From: Streptomyces sp. 8K308
Lineage (GTDB): Bacteria > Actinomycetota > Actinomycetes > Streptomycetales > Streptomycetaceae
Assembly (NCBI RefSeq): GCF_004348315.1
Contig: NZ_SMKC01000028.1
Location: forward strand, 1 to 39,140
Length of the DNA: 39,140 bases
Reading direction: 5' to 3'
Shown in pieces: positions 15,481-32,447 of the stretch. The notes beneath the pieces are model-generated. The model did no database searches. It was not told the origin of the DNA and saw nothing but the letters and a program-made list of their open reading frames with translations. The translations under genes and the position numbers were made by a program. Positions within the stretch are counted from its first letter, which is position 1. Each line of letters begins with the position of its first letter.

Positions 15481-17829
15481 TCAGTGGCTGCGGCACGTGA
15501 ACGTCGCCGTAAGGGTGGTGCCCCGGCTGGCGGCCGTCTCGGCGCGCAGCCGGATCGTGCCGGGGGTGGATGGCAGGAGGGTGAGGCCGGAGTCAGCTTC
15601 CCGGAGGGTGTGGCGGCCGCGGACCGTGATCGTCAGCCGTACGGCGGCGGCGAGGCGCGCGGGGTCGGCGAGGGCCAGCCGCAGGGTGCGGTCGTCCTCG
15701 CGGAGCAGCAGCACCGCGCAGGGCGCGTCGGCGGTGACGCCGGCCGCCGAGCCCGGTGCGAAGAAGGCCACGGCGGTCAGCTGGCCGGCGCGGAAGGCGT
15801 GGACGTCGCGGTCGAGTCGCCGCACCTCGACGCCGGGGCGGGCGGCCCTGGCGGCGGTCTCAGCCGCCGTCGCGCCGGGCAGCAGCAGGTGCGCGTGGCA
15901 GGCGTCGAGGGGGTCGACGCCGTGGTCCTGCCAGAGGGTGACGAAGCGGCGGGTGATGGGCGTCGTCGGGCCGCCCCGGCGAATCTCGCTCCAGGCGCCG
16001 GTGCGGTCTTCCCGCAGGGTGTGGAGCGCGGAAGGCCGGTGCGGGAAGACGTAGCCGCCGACGCCCGACAGGTGTGCCCAGCGGGGCGCCGGCCGGTCGT
16101 CCACCGACAACGCGCCGTCGGTCCGCCGGTGTTCGACGACCGTCTCGATCCGGCGCCCGCCGGTCGCGGTGATCCCGGAGCCGGCGGTGAGCACCGCGTC
16201 GGGCAGGAAGAGCCAACTCCTGCGTGCCCGGAGCGTGGAGTCGATGCCGCGGAGGTCCATGCCGGCCAGGGCGAGGTCGCCGATCCGCACCTCGCCCGAC
16301 CAGGCGGCCCCGGAGAGCGGCACGTTGTCGTTGTCGCCGCCGGCACCGACCGGCAGCGGTGTGGTGTCGACCGTGACGCCGGGCAGGCGTTTGGCGTCGC
16401 AGGTGGGCCAGTAGGCGTCGGAGTAGTGGAACGGGTCGGCGTCCAGGGCGAGTTGGTGCATGCCGTCGCCGGTGTGCCAGCCGCGGGCGTTCTCCCCGTT
16501 CATGTACTCGTAGCGGGCGACCCGGTTGGAGTTGAGCGACAGGCAGTAGGTCCAGCCGGGGCGGCGGTGGACGAAGCGCTCCATGTCCGGGTAGCCGAAG
16601 TGGCCGAGCGGCCCGGCGGCCGGGGCGATCGCCGCGTCGTCCAGCACGGCCGCCGCGGCCGCGATCTGGGCCGGCTGCCGGGCGGCGAGCGGCCGCCAAC
16701 CGTTCTCCGCCAGCCACGCCTTGGCGGTGGCCCGCAGCCGGCCCACGGTCGCGGCCTCGGCCGCCGGCAGCGCGTCGGCCAGCGTCAACAGGTCGACGGC
16801 CAGCTTGAAACCGTCGTCCGCGTCGGTGGCCGTGTCGCGGGAGATCGCCCGGCCGCGCACCGCGTCGAGCATCGCGCCACGGTGGACGAACGGAGCGAAG
16901 CTGCGGTCGACCGCCTCGGTGGTGAGCCGGCGCTCGGCCGCGCCGACGCCCCATTCCGTGCCGGCGAGCAGCGACATCAGCTCGGCCATGCCCTTGACCA
17001 GCACTTCGCCGTAGGTGCCCAGGTAGGCGACCCAGGTGTGCATGAGGAACGAGCCGTCCGGGTGGAAGCCGTCGCCCTCGAGCACCGGGTCAAGGACACC
17101 CGCCAGCGCGGACGCCGCCAGCGTCAGGCGCTCGGGGGCGGCGCCGAGGGCGCCCCGCAGCGCCACGACCCGGCACAGATCGACCCGGTTGGCGCCCGTC
17201 GACTCAAGCTCGCCGCGGAGCATGCGGCGCGGGTCGGGCACGAAGTGGTCGACGGCGGCCAGCAGGCCGGCCCTGGTCTCCTCGTCGAGGGCCGGGCCGA
17301 GCAGCGTCAGGGTGTCCGTGAGGTGGCGCGGGGTGCCGATCTCCCAGTCCCACCAGTTGCCGTACTGGGCCTGTCCGGCGCGGTAGCGGGCCCGCCACAG
17401 GACCCGGCAGCCGGCGGCCGCGCGGCCCTTCGCCGCCTCGTCGCCGTGCAGCGCGCCGCCCTCGGTGGCGCAGGCGACGGCGATGGCGCGCAGCCGGGAG
17501 GCGGCGGCGGTCACGTTGGCCGAGAGCGCGGGCTCCTCGGCCAACGGCAGGTCGGGCCACGGGGTGGCGGCGTCCTCGTCGGTGACCAGTGTCGCCAACC
17601 GGTTCGCGGCGGAACGGTCCTGGGCCGCCACCGCCTGCGCGTACGCCCCGGCGTACGCGCCGTCCGGCGCGCCGGGGCCGAGCAGGACACGCCGCCATCG
17701 ATCACACAACTCGCTGAACACGTTGGTCACGTCCGAGGCCAACGCCGGCGCACCCGGCGAAACCAACGCCGGCAGCGCCACGCCGCCCACCGCGGCCAGG
17801 CCGCGGCCCAACACCGTCCGCCGTCTCAC
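15481..17829 (-). CDS. Secreted polysaccharide lyase family 8 (hyaluronate/chondroitin/xanthan lyase-like)
   Basis: 782 residues from GTG 17829. A Tat-type signal peptide opens it (RRRTVLGRG, hydrophobic stretch, cleavage near ALA-S32), so it is exported folded. The alpha/alpha-barrel catalytic domain holds NWWDWEIGTP (158-167), TGANRVDLC with Asn214, and DGSFLMHTWVAYLGTYG with His264 and Tyr273. The spacings 214-264-273 equal those of the Asn349-His399-Tyr408 triad of pneumococcal hyaluronate lyase. NGENARGWHTGDGM lies near the barrel end, and beta-sandwich domains follow. The enzyme should cleave uronic-acid polysaccharides by beta-elimination; hyaluronate, chondroitin and xanthan cannot be told apart by eye. 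It is a single-gene unit with no sugar transporter beside it. A partial copy of its 5' end lies upstream. Confidence 0.88.
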   Translation of the reverse strand: MRRRTVLGRGLAAVGGVALPALVSPGAPALASDVTNVFSELCDRWRRVLLGPGAPDGAYAGAYAQAVAAQDRSAANRLATLVTDEDAATPWPDLPLAEEPALSANVTAAASRLRAIAVACATEGGALHGDEAAKGRAAAGCRVLWRARYRAGQAQYGNWWDWEIGTPRHLTDTLTLLGPALDEETRAGLLAAVDHFVPDPRRMLRGELESTGANRVDLCRVVALRGALGAAPERLTLAASALAGVLDPVLEGDGFHPDGSFLMHTWVAYLGTYGEVLVKGMAELMSLLAGTEWGVGAAERRLTTEAVDRSFAPFVHRGAMLDAVRGRAISRDTATDADDGFKLAVDLLTLADALPAAEAATVGRLRATAKAWLAENGWRPLAARQPAQIAAAAAVLDDAAIAPAAGPLGHFGYPDMERFVHRRPGWTYCLSLNSNRVARYEYMNGENARGWHTGDGMHQLALDADPFHYSDAYWPTCDAKRLPGVTVDTTPLPVGAGGDNDNVPLSGAAWSGEVRIGDLALAGMDLRGIDSTLRARRSWLFLPDAVLTAGSGITATGGRRIETVVEHRRTDGALSVDDRPAPRWAHLSGVGGYVFPHRPSALHTLREDRTGAWSEIRRGGPTTPITRRFVTLWQDHGVDPLDACHAHLLLPGATAAETAARAARPGVEVRRLDRDVHAFRAGQLTAVAFFAPGSAAGVTADAPCAVLLLREDDRTLRLALADPARLAAAVRLTITVRGRHTLREADSGLTLLPSTPGTIRLRAETAASRGTTLTATFTCRSH

Positions 17830-18094
17830 ACGAGGCTGTCTACCCGACGCGGGCGCCTCTCAGCCGCCGCCACGCGCCGCAGAGCGGCAAAGCGGCGGCC
17901 GGGACACGAGCCGCGCCACCATCCCGGCGCCTACGCACCTTCGGCGCCGCCAGGCAGCGCAGCCGTGGCCAGACAGGCCGCGCGCACCCAAACTCACGCG
18001 CCGTCAGGCGCCGCCCACAGCGGCCAGGCCACGGCCAGCACCGTCCGCCGTCTCACACGAGGCTGCCTACCCGACACGGGCGCCTCAGCCGCCG
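17781..18094. repeat. Imperfect direct duplication of the lyase 5' end and leader
   Basis: About 89 bp at 17781-17869, covering the first codons of the lyase gene and its leader, recur at 18009-18094 with a few substitutions and small gaps. The second copy keeps a GTG and the RRRTVL codons but then diverges in frame. The 323-bp region 17830-18152 otherwise holds only GC-rich repeats such as CCGTCAGGCGCC at 18001 and 18169, and no gene. The leader of the lyase is therefore duplicated and its promoter context may be altered. Confidence 0.75.
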
Positions 18095-18152
18095 TTGCGC
18101 ACCTACGCCGCCGCTGAACGACCAGGCGCGCACCCGCCCGCCGACCCGGCGC

Positions 18153-18491
18153 TCAGGCGCCTTCCGCGCCGTCAGGCGCCTTCCGCGTCTTCGGCGCCGC
18201 CTGTTGCACCACCTCGAACGACCACAGCGTGGCGCCGGAGGCAGCCGGCCGGCCGCCGCCCTGGTGGGCCTGCCGCATCTCGCCGTTCATCCAGTTCTGG
18301 AAGTCCTCCTCGCTGCGCCAGCGGGTGTAGACCAGGTACTGGTCCGTCCCCTCCACCGGCCGCAGCAGTTCGAACCACTCGAAGCCGTCCTGGCTCTCCA
18401 CGAGCCCCGCCCGGGACGAGAACCGCTGCTCCAGGACCTCGCGCTGCTCCTTCGGCACCGTCAGGACGTTGATCTTCACCACGCTGGGCAT
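18153..18491 (-). CDS. Heme-degrading monooxygenase, MhuD/IsdG-like (ABM family)
   Basis: 112 residues from ATG 18491 (MPSVVKINV), with GGAAGG eight bases upstream. The ferredoxin-like antibiotic biosynthesis monooxygenase fold is shown by INVLTVP, GFEWFELLRP and YLVYTRWRSEEDFQNWM. Asn8, Trp67 and His76 (QNWM, then QAHQ) match the catalytic Asn7, Trp66 and His75 of mycobacterial MhuD in spacing, with a one-residue offset. This supports heme binding and cleavage to release iron, rather than a quinone-forming role. Beyond residue 95 a short charged tail follows. It stands alone, divergent from the GNAT gene across 125 bp. Confidence 0.85.
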   Translation of the reverse strand: MPSVVKINVLTVPKEQREVLEQRFSSRAGLVESQDGFEWFELLRPVEGTDQYLVYTRWRSEEDFQNWMNGEMRQAHQGGGRPAASGATLWSFEVVQQAAPKTRKAPDGAEGA

Positions 18492-18616
18492 CCGCGCACC
18501 TTCCACGACAGGGATGGCCGGGCCTCGCCCGGCCCCGACCAGGTGGGAGCCAGTCTGCTACACCCGCGGGGACCGGCCGACGCCGGCGGCCCCGAGCACG
18601 TCAGGGATCATGAGGC

Positions 18617-19504
18617 ATGCACCCGGACGACTGGCACCTCACCGAAGACGTCGACGAGTTCCTGGCCCAGGCCGGAGACTTCCTGCGTTCGCGCCCCGCC
18701 CTGCACAACACGCCGCTGACGGTGATCGAGAAGCTGCGGCGACGCGGCGCGTACGCGCCCGGCACCGAGGCCACCGTCTTCGGCCGGCTCGAGTCGGGGG
18801 GCGAGGTCCGCGCCATCTGCTACCGCCCGCCGACCCGCCGCCTGACCCTCACGCCCCTCTCCGCAGACCGGGCCGACGCCCTCGCCGCCCACCTGACCGA
18901 CCTCGGCCTCCCACTCTGCGGCGTCCTCGCGGACCACGACACCGCCACCGCTTTCGCCGAGGCATGGCAGCGGCGCACGGGCGCGGCGTCGGCGCCCGGC
19001 TGGCGTGCCCGCCTCCACCGGCTCGGCACGCTCACCCCGCAGGAGCCGTTCCCGGCGGGCCGTGGGCGGGTCCTTGACGCGCGGGACCACGAGCAACTCG
19101 TCCGCTGGTGCCGCGAGTTCTGCGCCGACGTCGGCGAGCGGAGCTCCATGGACGCCATCGACGCCGGCTCCTGGGCCGACACGCGGTTCGCCGACAAACA
19201 CTTCACGTTCTGGGAGACCCCGGACGGCACTCCCGTCTCCATGGCGGGCTCGACCTCGATGGTCGGCGGCATGATCCGGGTCGACCCCGTCTACACCCCG
19301 GCCCACCTACGGGGGCGCGGCTACGCGGGCGCCGTGACGGTCGAGGTGAGCAGGGCCGCGCTGGCCGCCGGCGCGACGGACGTCGTCCTGTTCGCGGACC
19401 CGGCCAACCGCACGAGCAACGCCCTCTACCAGCGACTCGGATACGTCCCGGTGGCCGAGTTCACCGGGTACGACTTCTCCCCCGAAGCGCCGGAAGCCGG
19501 TTAG
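18617..19504 (+). CDS. GNAT family N-acetyltransferase
   Basis: 295 residues from ATG 18617. The C-terminal half (residues about 150-290) carries the GNAT core. The acetyl-CoA loop reads VYTPAHLRGRGYAGAVTVEV, with its RGRGYA pyrophosphate-binding turn, followed by DVVLFADPANRTSNALYQRLGY with the typical NxxxxxLYxxLGY pattern. The N-terminal half is a second, degenerate GNAT-like domain without an evident CoA loop, which is usual for two-domain actinobacterial members. The acceptor substrate is unknown. It ends in a strong hairpin shared with the convergent osmC gene. Confidence 0.85.
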   Translation: MHPDDWHLTEDVDEFLAQAGDFLRSRPALHNTPLTVIEKLRRRGAYAPGTEATVFGRLESGGEVRAICYRPPTRRLTLTPLSADRADALAAHLTDLGLPLCGVLADHDTATAFAEAWQRRTGAASAPGWRARLHRLGTLTPQEPFPAGRGRVLDARDHEQLVRWCREFCADVGERSSMDAIDAGSWADTRFADKHFTFWETPDGTPVSMAGSTSMVGGMIRVDPVYTPAHLRGRGYAGAVTVEVSRAALAAGATDVVLFADPANRTSNALYQRLGYVPVAEFTGYDFSPEAPEAG

Positions 19505-19533
19505 GCACCCGACCGGCACGGCGCGGTGCGGAC

Positions 19534-19572
19534 GGGTGGCCTCCCGGCGCGGAGCGCGCCGAGGGGCCACCC
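19534..19572. terminator. Strong bidirectional terminator between convergent genes
   Basis: GGGTGGCC (19534-19541) pairs with GGCCACCC (19565-19572), and an inner GGCGC/GCGCC continues the stem, giving about 16 of 17 pairs with a short loop. It lies exactly between the stops of the GNAT and OsmC genes, so it probably ends both transcripts. Confidence 0.8.
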
Positions 19573-19579
19573 GGGTGGT

Positions 19580-20008
19580 TCAGTCGAGGAGTTCGGCCTC
19601 GAGGGAGATGGTGGTGCCGGCCAGGGCCTTGCTCACCGGGCAGTTGGCCTTGGCGGTCTCGGCGGCCTGCTGGAAGTCGTCGGCGGAGATGCCGGGCACC
19701 CTGGCCTTGACCTTCAGGACGATGCCGGTGATGCCCTCGCCCGGCTGGAAGGTGACGCTGGCCTGCGTCTGGACGGACTCCGGCGGGGTGCCGGCGCCGG
19801 CCAGGCCGTGGGAGAGCGCCATCGAGAAGCAGGAGGAGTGCGCCGCCGCGATCAGTTCCTCTGGGCTGGTGCGGCCGTTGGGGTCCTCGGCCCGGGACGC
19901 CCAGGTGACGTCGAACTTCCCCACCCCGGACGAATCCAGGGAGACGTTGCCGGCGCCCTCGAGCAGGGAGCCCTCCCAGTTCGTCGTCGCGATGCGTGTG
20001 GTTGCCAT
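19580..20008 (-). CDS. osmC: OsmC family peroxiredoxin
   Basis: 142 residues from ATG 20008 (MATTRIATTNWEG), with AAGGAG seven bases upstream; the frame is open further but without a ribosome site. The two redox cysteines of the OsmC/Ohr fold are present, Cys60 in AAHSSCFSMAL and Cys123 in ANCPVSKAL, with Arg39 and Glu50 in conserved positions. The enzyme reduces organic hydroperoxides and is cytosolic. The NTW-type N-terminus and SPEELIAAAHSSC favour OsmC over Ohr. It is divergent from the nucleotidyltransferase gene. Confidence 0.9.
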   Translation of the reverse strand: MATTRIATTNWEGSLLEGAGNVSLDSSGVGKFDVTWASRAEDPNGRTSPEELIAAAHSSCFSMALSHGLAGAGTPPESVQTQASVTFQPGEGITGIVLKVKARVPGISADDFQQAAETAKANCPVSKALAGTTISLEAELLD

Positions 20009-20135
20009 GTCGTCGCTCCTTGGTGGCTGAACCGGATCAGCGGTCACGTACGGATATACACGCTAACGCCGTCCCGCGCGTCACGGTGGTCGCGGTGGCA
20101 CCCGACACCGGGATCCGGTCTTGTAGGGTCCCGGC

Positions 20136-20897
20136 ATGTTCGTGGAGGCGGAGCGGGACCGGGTGCGGGCGCGGCTGTTGACGCGGGCGCGGACGGACGC
20201 CGACGTGTCGGCGGCGGCGTTGACGGGTTCCGCGGCGCGTGGCGCCGAGGACCGGTGGTCCGACGTCGACCTGCTGCTCGCGGTGGCGCCCGGCCGGGTG
20301 GTGGCGGAGGTGCTCGGCTCCTGGAGCGAGTTCGTGTACGGGGAGCTCGGCGCGCTGCACCACTTCGACCTGCGGTCCGGGTCGACCGTATACCGCGCCT
20401 TCCTGCTGGGCGACGGTCTCGAGGTGGACCTCGGGTTCACGCCGGCGGCCGAGTTCGGGCAGGTGGGGGATGGCGGCTTCCGGGTGGTGTTCGGGGAGGC
20501 CGTCGAGCCACGCCCGGCGGCGGCGGACGCGCGGGGGTTCGTCGGCTTCGCCTGGCACCACGTGCTGCGCGCCAGGGCCGCGATCGAGCGGAACGCGCCC
20601 TGGCTCGCCGAGTACTGGATCAGCGGGGTGCGCGACCAGGTACTCGCGCTCGCCTGCCTGCGGCTCGGGCTGCCGACCGCCTACGCCAAGGGCGCCGACC
20701 AGCTGCCGGCCGGGATCACCGGGCCGCTGGCCGAGGCGTTGGTGCGCGAGCTGGGCGCGGCCGAGCTGCGGCGCGCCCTGGCGGCGGCGACCCGCGCGCT
20801 CCTCGACGAACTGCGGGCCGCCGACGCGGCGTTGGCCGAGCGGCTGGCCGGGCCGCTGCGGGCGGCTAGTGCGGATCCGGGCGCGGGCCGTGGGTGA
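20136..20897 (+). CDS. Nucleotidyltransferase domain protein
   Basis: 253 residues from ATG 20136. The N-terminal pol-beta-type nucleotidyltransferase motif reads LTGSAARG (Gly31-Ser32), then WSDVDLLL (Asp43, Asp45), and a third carboxylate is Asp98 in LEVDLGF, so the metal site is complete. The C-terminal half is alpha-helical, like the substrate-binding part of aminoglycoside adenylyltransferases and related actinobacterial proteins. The target is unknown and could be an antibiotic, a protein or a small RNA end. The 3' end overlaps the convergent SDR gene by 32 bp. Confidence 0.82.
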   Translation: MFVEAERDRVRARLLTRARTDADVSAAALTGSAARGAEDRWSDVDLLLAVAPGRVVAEVLGSWSEFVYGELGALHHFDLRSGSTVYRAFLLGDGLEVDLGFTPAAEFGQVGDGGFRVVFGEAVEPRPAAADARGFVGFAWHHVLRARAAIERNAPWLAEYWISGVRDQVLALACLRLGLPTAYAKGADQLPAGITGPLAEALVRELGAAELRRALAAATRALLDELRAADAALAERLAGPLRAASADPGAGRG

Positions 20898-21531
20898 CCT
20901 CGCGCTGCCAGTCGGCGCGGGCCTGGGTGTGCAGTCGCCAGTAGTGCTCGGCGATGTCGTCCGGGTCGAAGTCGGTGCCCGGCGCGACGGGGCCGGCCAC
21001 GGTGACGGTGGCCACGTGGACGCCCGCGGGGCCGTACTCCTCGTCGAGTAGCGCGACCAGGGCGCGCAGCCCGGCCTTGCCGAGCGAGAGGCTGGTGTAC
21101 GCCGGCTTGGGCTCCGGCATGCCGCCGGTGACCAGGTAGGTGCCGGCCCCGTGCCGCGCCATCGCCGGCAACAGGTGGCCGGCGGCGGTCAGCGCGCCGC
21201 CGACGTTGACGGCCCAGGCGTCGAGGTGGGCGCGCGCGGGGAGTTCGCCGGGGGCGTCGGGGCGGATGAGCGCCGCGTTGTAGACGAGGACGTCCGGCGG
21301 GCCGAGCTCGGCGGTGGCGGCGTCCAGGACGGCGCGTAGCCCGGCCTCTTCGGTGGCGTCGGCGGTCAGGGCGAGGGCGCGCGTCCCGAGGTCGGCGACG
21401 GCCTCCGCGGTGTCGTGCGCCGTCCGCGCGGTGCGGGCGACGGCGGCCACCGGCAGTCCCTCGCGCGCGAACCTGCGGGCGACCGAGCGGCCGATCCCCG
21501 GTCCCGCGCCGATCACGATCACTCCTGGCAT
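20866..21531 (-). CDS. SDR family oxidoreductase lacking the canonical catalytic Tyr position
   Basis: 221 residues from ATG 21531. The Rossmann start VIVIGAGPGIGRSVA has the classical GxxxGxG, and VLVYNAA stands for the NNAG box, so cofactor binding looks intact. In the active-site segment the expected YxxxK reads LSLGK, with the only nearby Tyr seven residues before Lys, and the usual Ser position is Gly in VTGGM. It is likely NAD(P)-dependent but with a modified or lost active site. It lies next to the tetramate cluster on the opposite strand and is probably the flank, not a member. Confidence 0.82.
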   Translation of the reverse strand: MPGVIVIGAGPGIGRSVARRFAREGLPVAAVARTARTAHDTAEAVADLGTRALALTADATEEAGLRAVLDAATAELGPPDVLVYNAALIRPDAPGELPARAHLDAWAVNVGGALTAAGHLLPAMARHGAGTYLVTGGMPEPKPAYTSLSLGKAGLRALVALLDEEYGPAGVHVATVTVAGPVAPGTDFDPDDIAEHYWRLHTQARADWQREVTHGPRPDPH

Positions 21532-21760
21532 GGCTGCGGTGTTCCTTTCGCCCCGGTGGGTGGCTGGCGAGGGCGAGCGTAGGCCCTCACATCGGTGTCA
21601 GGGCCAGCGCGGAGCGCGACGCGGGATGGACACGCCTTCGACACGACGCCGCCGCACGCACACAACCAGAGGGGCGACGCCGGGGAGCGTGGAGGCGACA
21701 CAGGGGCGCGCGAAATGGGATCTGCCACCCCCTACAACCTGATACGCCCCCCTCCAGTCA

Positions 21761-21790
21761 TTGCTCGGCGTATTTGATCAAATCCATACT
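21761..21790 (+). promoter_or_regulatory. Candidate promoter of the tetramate cluster with a palindrome in the spacer
   Basis: In the 346-bp gene-free region 21532-21877, the only AT-rich stretch contains TTGCTC (21761-21766) and CATACT (21785-21790), spaced by 18 bp as for a housekeeping sigma factor. Between them lies the perfect 12-bp palindrome ATTTGATCAAAT (21772-21783), which is where a repressor would block RNA polymerase. The start codon of the hydroxylase follows 87 bp later, and GGTCAC is repeated at 21824 and 21842 in the leader. Assignment is by eye. Confidence 0.5.
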
Positions 21791-21877
21791 GTTGATGATC
21801 TTTCCAAGCGTCGTCCGCCCAGGGGTCACGGACCGGCGCGCGGTCACACGAGATCCGTGTCCAGAGGGGTGGGTGAT

Positions 21878-22807
21878 ATGGGCCTCAGGTCCCCAATCAA
21901 CAGCGATGTCTCACAGCCATCGTCACAACCGGCTCCGGAGGCTGAGTCCCCGGAGGCCGTGCCCGCGTGGGCACGGGCGCTGCGGCACCTCGCGTACCCG
22001 ATCCTGCTCGGCTCCGTCGTCGCGGTGTCCACGCTCGGGATCGCGCGGGACCGGGAGCTCGAGGCCGTCGGCTTCCTCTTCGTGCTCGGCGTCCTGCTCT
22101 ACCTCGTGGTGCTCGAGCGGCTGATCCCCTACGACCGCTCCTGGCACCCGAGCCGGCGCGAATGGCGCTGGTACGGCGCCTACTTCCTGCTGACCGCGCT
22201 CGGCGGCGCGCTGGCGCAGGCGCTGGTGCTCGCCCTGGTGGGCGTCGTCTCGCTGCCCGAGTCGGCCCTGCCGCTCGGCGTCGAGATCCCGCTCGCCGCG
22301 CTGCTCGGCTCGCTGGCCAACTACCTGGTGCACCGGCTCGGGCACACCAACCGCCACCTGTGGCGGTTGCACGGCGTCCACCACGCCCCCGACAAGGTCA
22401 ACATCGGGAACAACAGCGTCAACAACATCCTGGACGTGGTGCTCGCCCAAGGCGCCACCCAGCTCTCGCTGGCCCTGGTCGGGTTCTCCGAGGCGTCCGT
22501 GTTCGCCGTCGGCCTGTTCGTCGTCGCCCAGGGCTACTTCACGCACGCCAACGCCGACGTGCGCATCGGTTGGCTCAACCACATCGTCTCCAGCCCGGAG
22601 CAGCACCGGCTGCACCACAGCACCGACCTCTCGGAGGCGGGCCACTACGCGGCAGATCTCTCCATCTGGGACCGGGTGTTCGGCAGCTTCACGTGGCGCC
22701 CGGGGCGCCGGCCGGCCTCGGTCGGCCTGGTCGACCCGACCTCGTTCCCGCCCACCGGGGCCGTGCTCACCAACCAGTTCCGCCCCTGGCGCCGCCCCGC
22801 CAGGTAG
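21878..22807 (+). CDS. ftdA: Sterol desaturase/fatty acid hydroxylase family PTM hydroxylase
   Basis: 309 residues from ATG 21878, preceded by AGAGGGG; the longer frame is leader sequence. Membrane segments lie near residues 38-56, 64-80, 101-125, 136-150 and 200-220. The eight-histidine di-iron motif of the superfamily is complete: HRLGH (152-156), HGVHH (165-169) and HRLHH (243-247), plus His223 and His235. In PTM clusters the homologue (SD in the HSAF cluster, FtdA for frontalamide) hydroxylates the ornithine-derived part of the macrolactam; in HSAF this is the C-3 hydroxyl. The same job is inferred here. It is the first gene of the cluster and is separated from the PKS-NRPS by a hairpin-bearing 235-bp gap. 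Confidence 0.88.
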   Translation: MGLRSPINSDVSQPSSQPAPEAESPEAVPAWARALRHLAYPILLGSVVAVSTLGIARDRELEAVGFLFVLGVLLYLVVLERLIPYDRSWHPSRREWRWYGAYFLLTALGGALAQALVLALVGVVSLPESALPLGVEIPLAALLGSLANYLVHRLGHTNRHLWRLHGVHHAPDKVNIGNNSVNNILDVVLAQGATQLSLALVGFSEASVFAVGLFVVAQGYFTHANADVRIGWLNHIVSSPEQHRLHHSTDLSEAGHYAADLSIWDRVFGSFTWRPGRRPASVGLVDPTSFPPTGAVLTNQFRPWRRPAR

Positions 22808-22856
22808 TCGCGGCCTCACGGCCGGGACGCGACACGGCACCTGTCAGAACGGCCGT

Positions 22857-22881
22857 GCGTGGCGCTGGTACGGCGCCACGC
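22857..22881 (+). promoter_or_regulatory. Hairpin and short repeats in the hydroxylase-PKS intergenic region
   Basis: GCGTGGCGC (22857-22865) and GCGCCACGC (22873-22881) form a perfect 9-bp stem with a 7-base loop, 50 bp after the hydroxylase stop. Further on, ACCGTCACCGCCCA-like units repeat in tandem up to 23000, before the PKS Shine-Dalgarno AAGGAGA (23028-23034). This could be an attenuator or processing site setting hydroxylase against synthase levels, or the end of a separate transcript. Confidence 0.5.
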
Positions 22882-23042
22882 CGTCACCGCCTGCCGCACG
22901 CCGACGTCGGGCCGTCGGCGGACCAACCACCGACCGGCACCGTCGCCACCACACCGTCCCCCCACCGTCACCGCCCAACCGTCACCGCCCAACCGTCCCC
23001 TGCGGCGCCCTGTTCGCGCGCCCATCCAAGGAGAACGACCAC

Positions 23043-32427
<9,385 letters not shown>

Positions 32428-32447
<20 letters not shown>

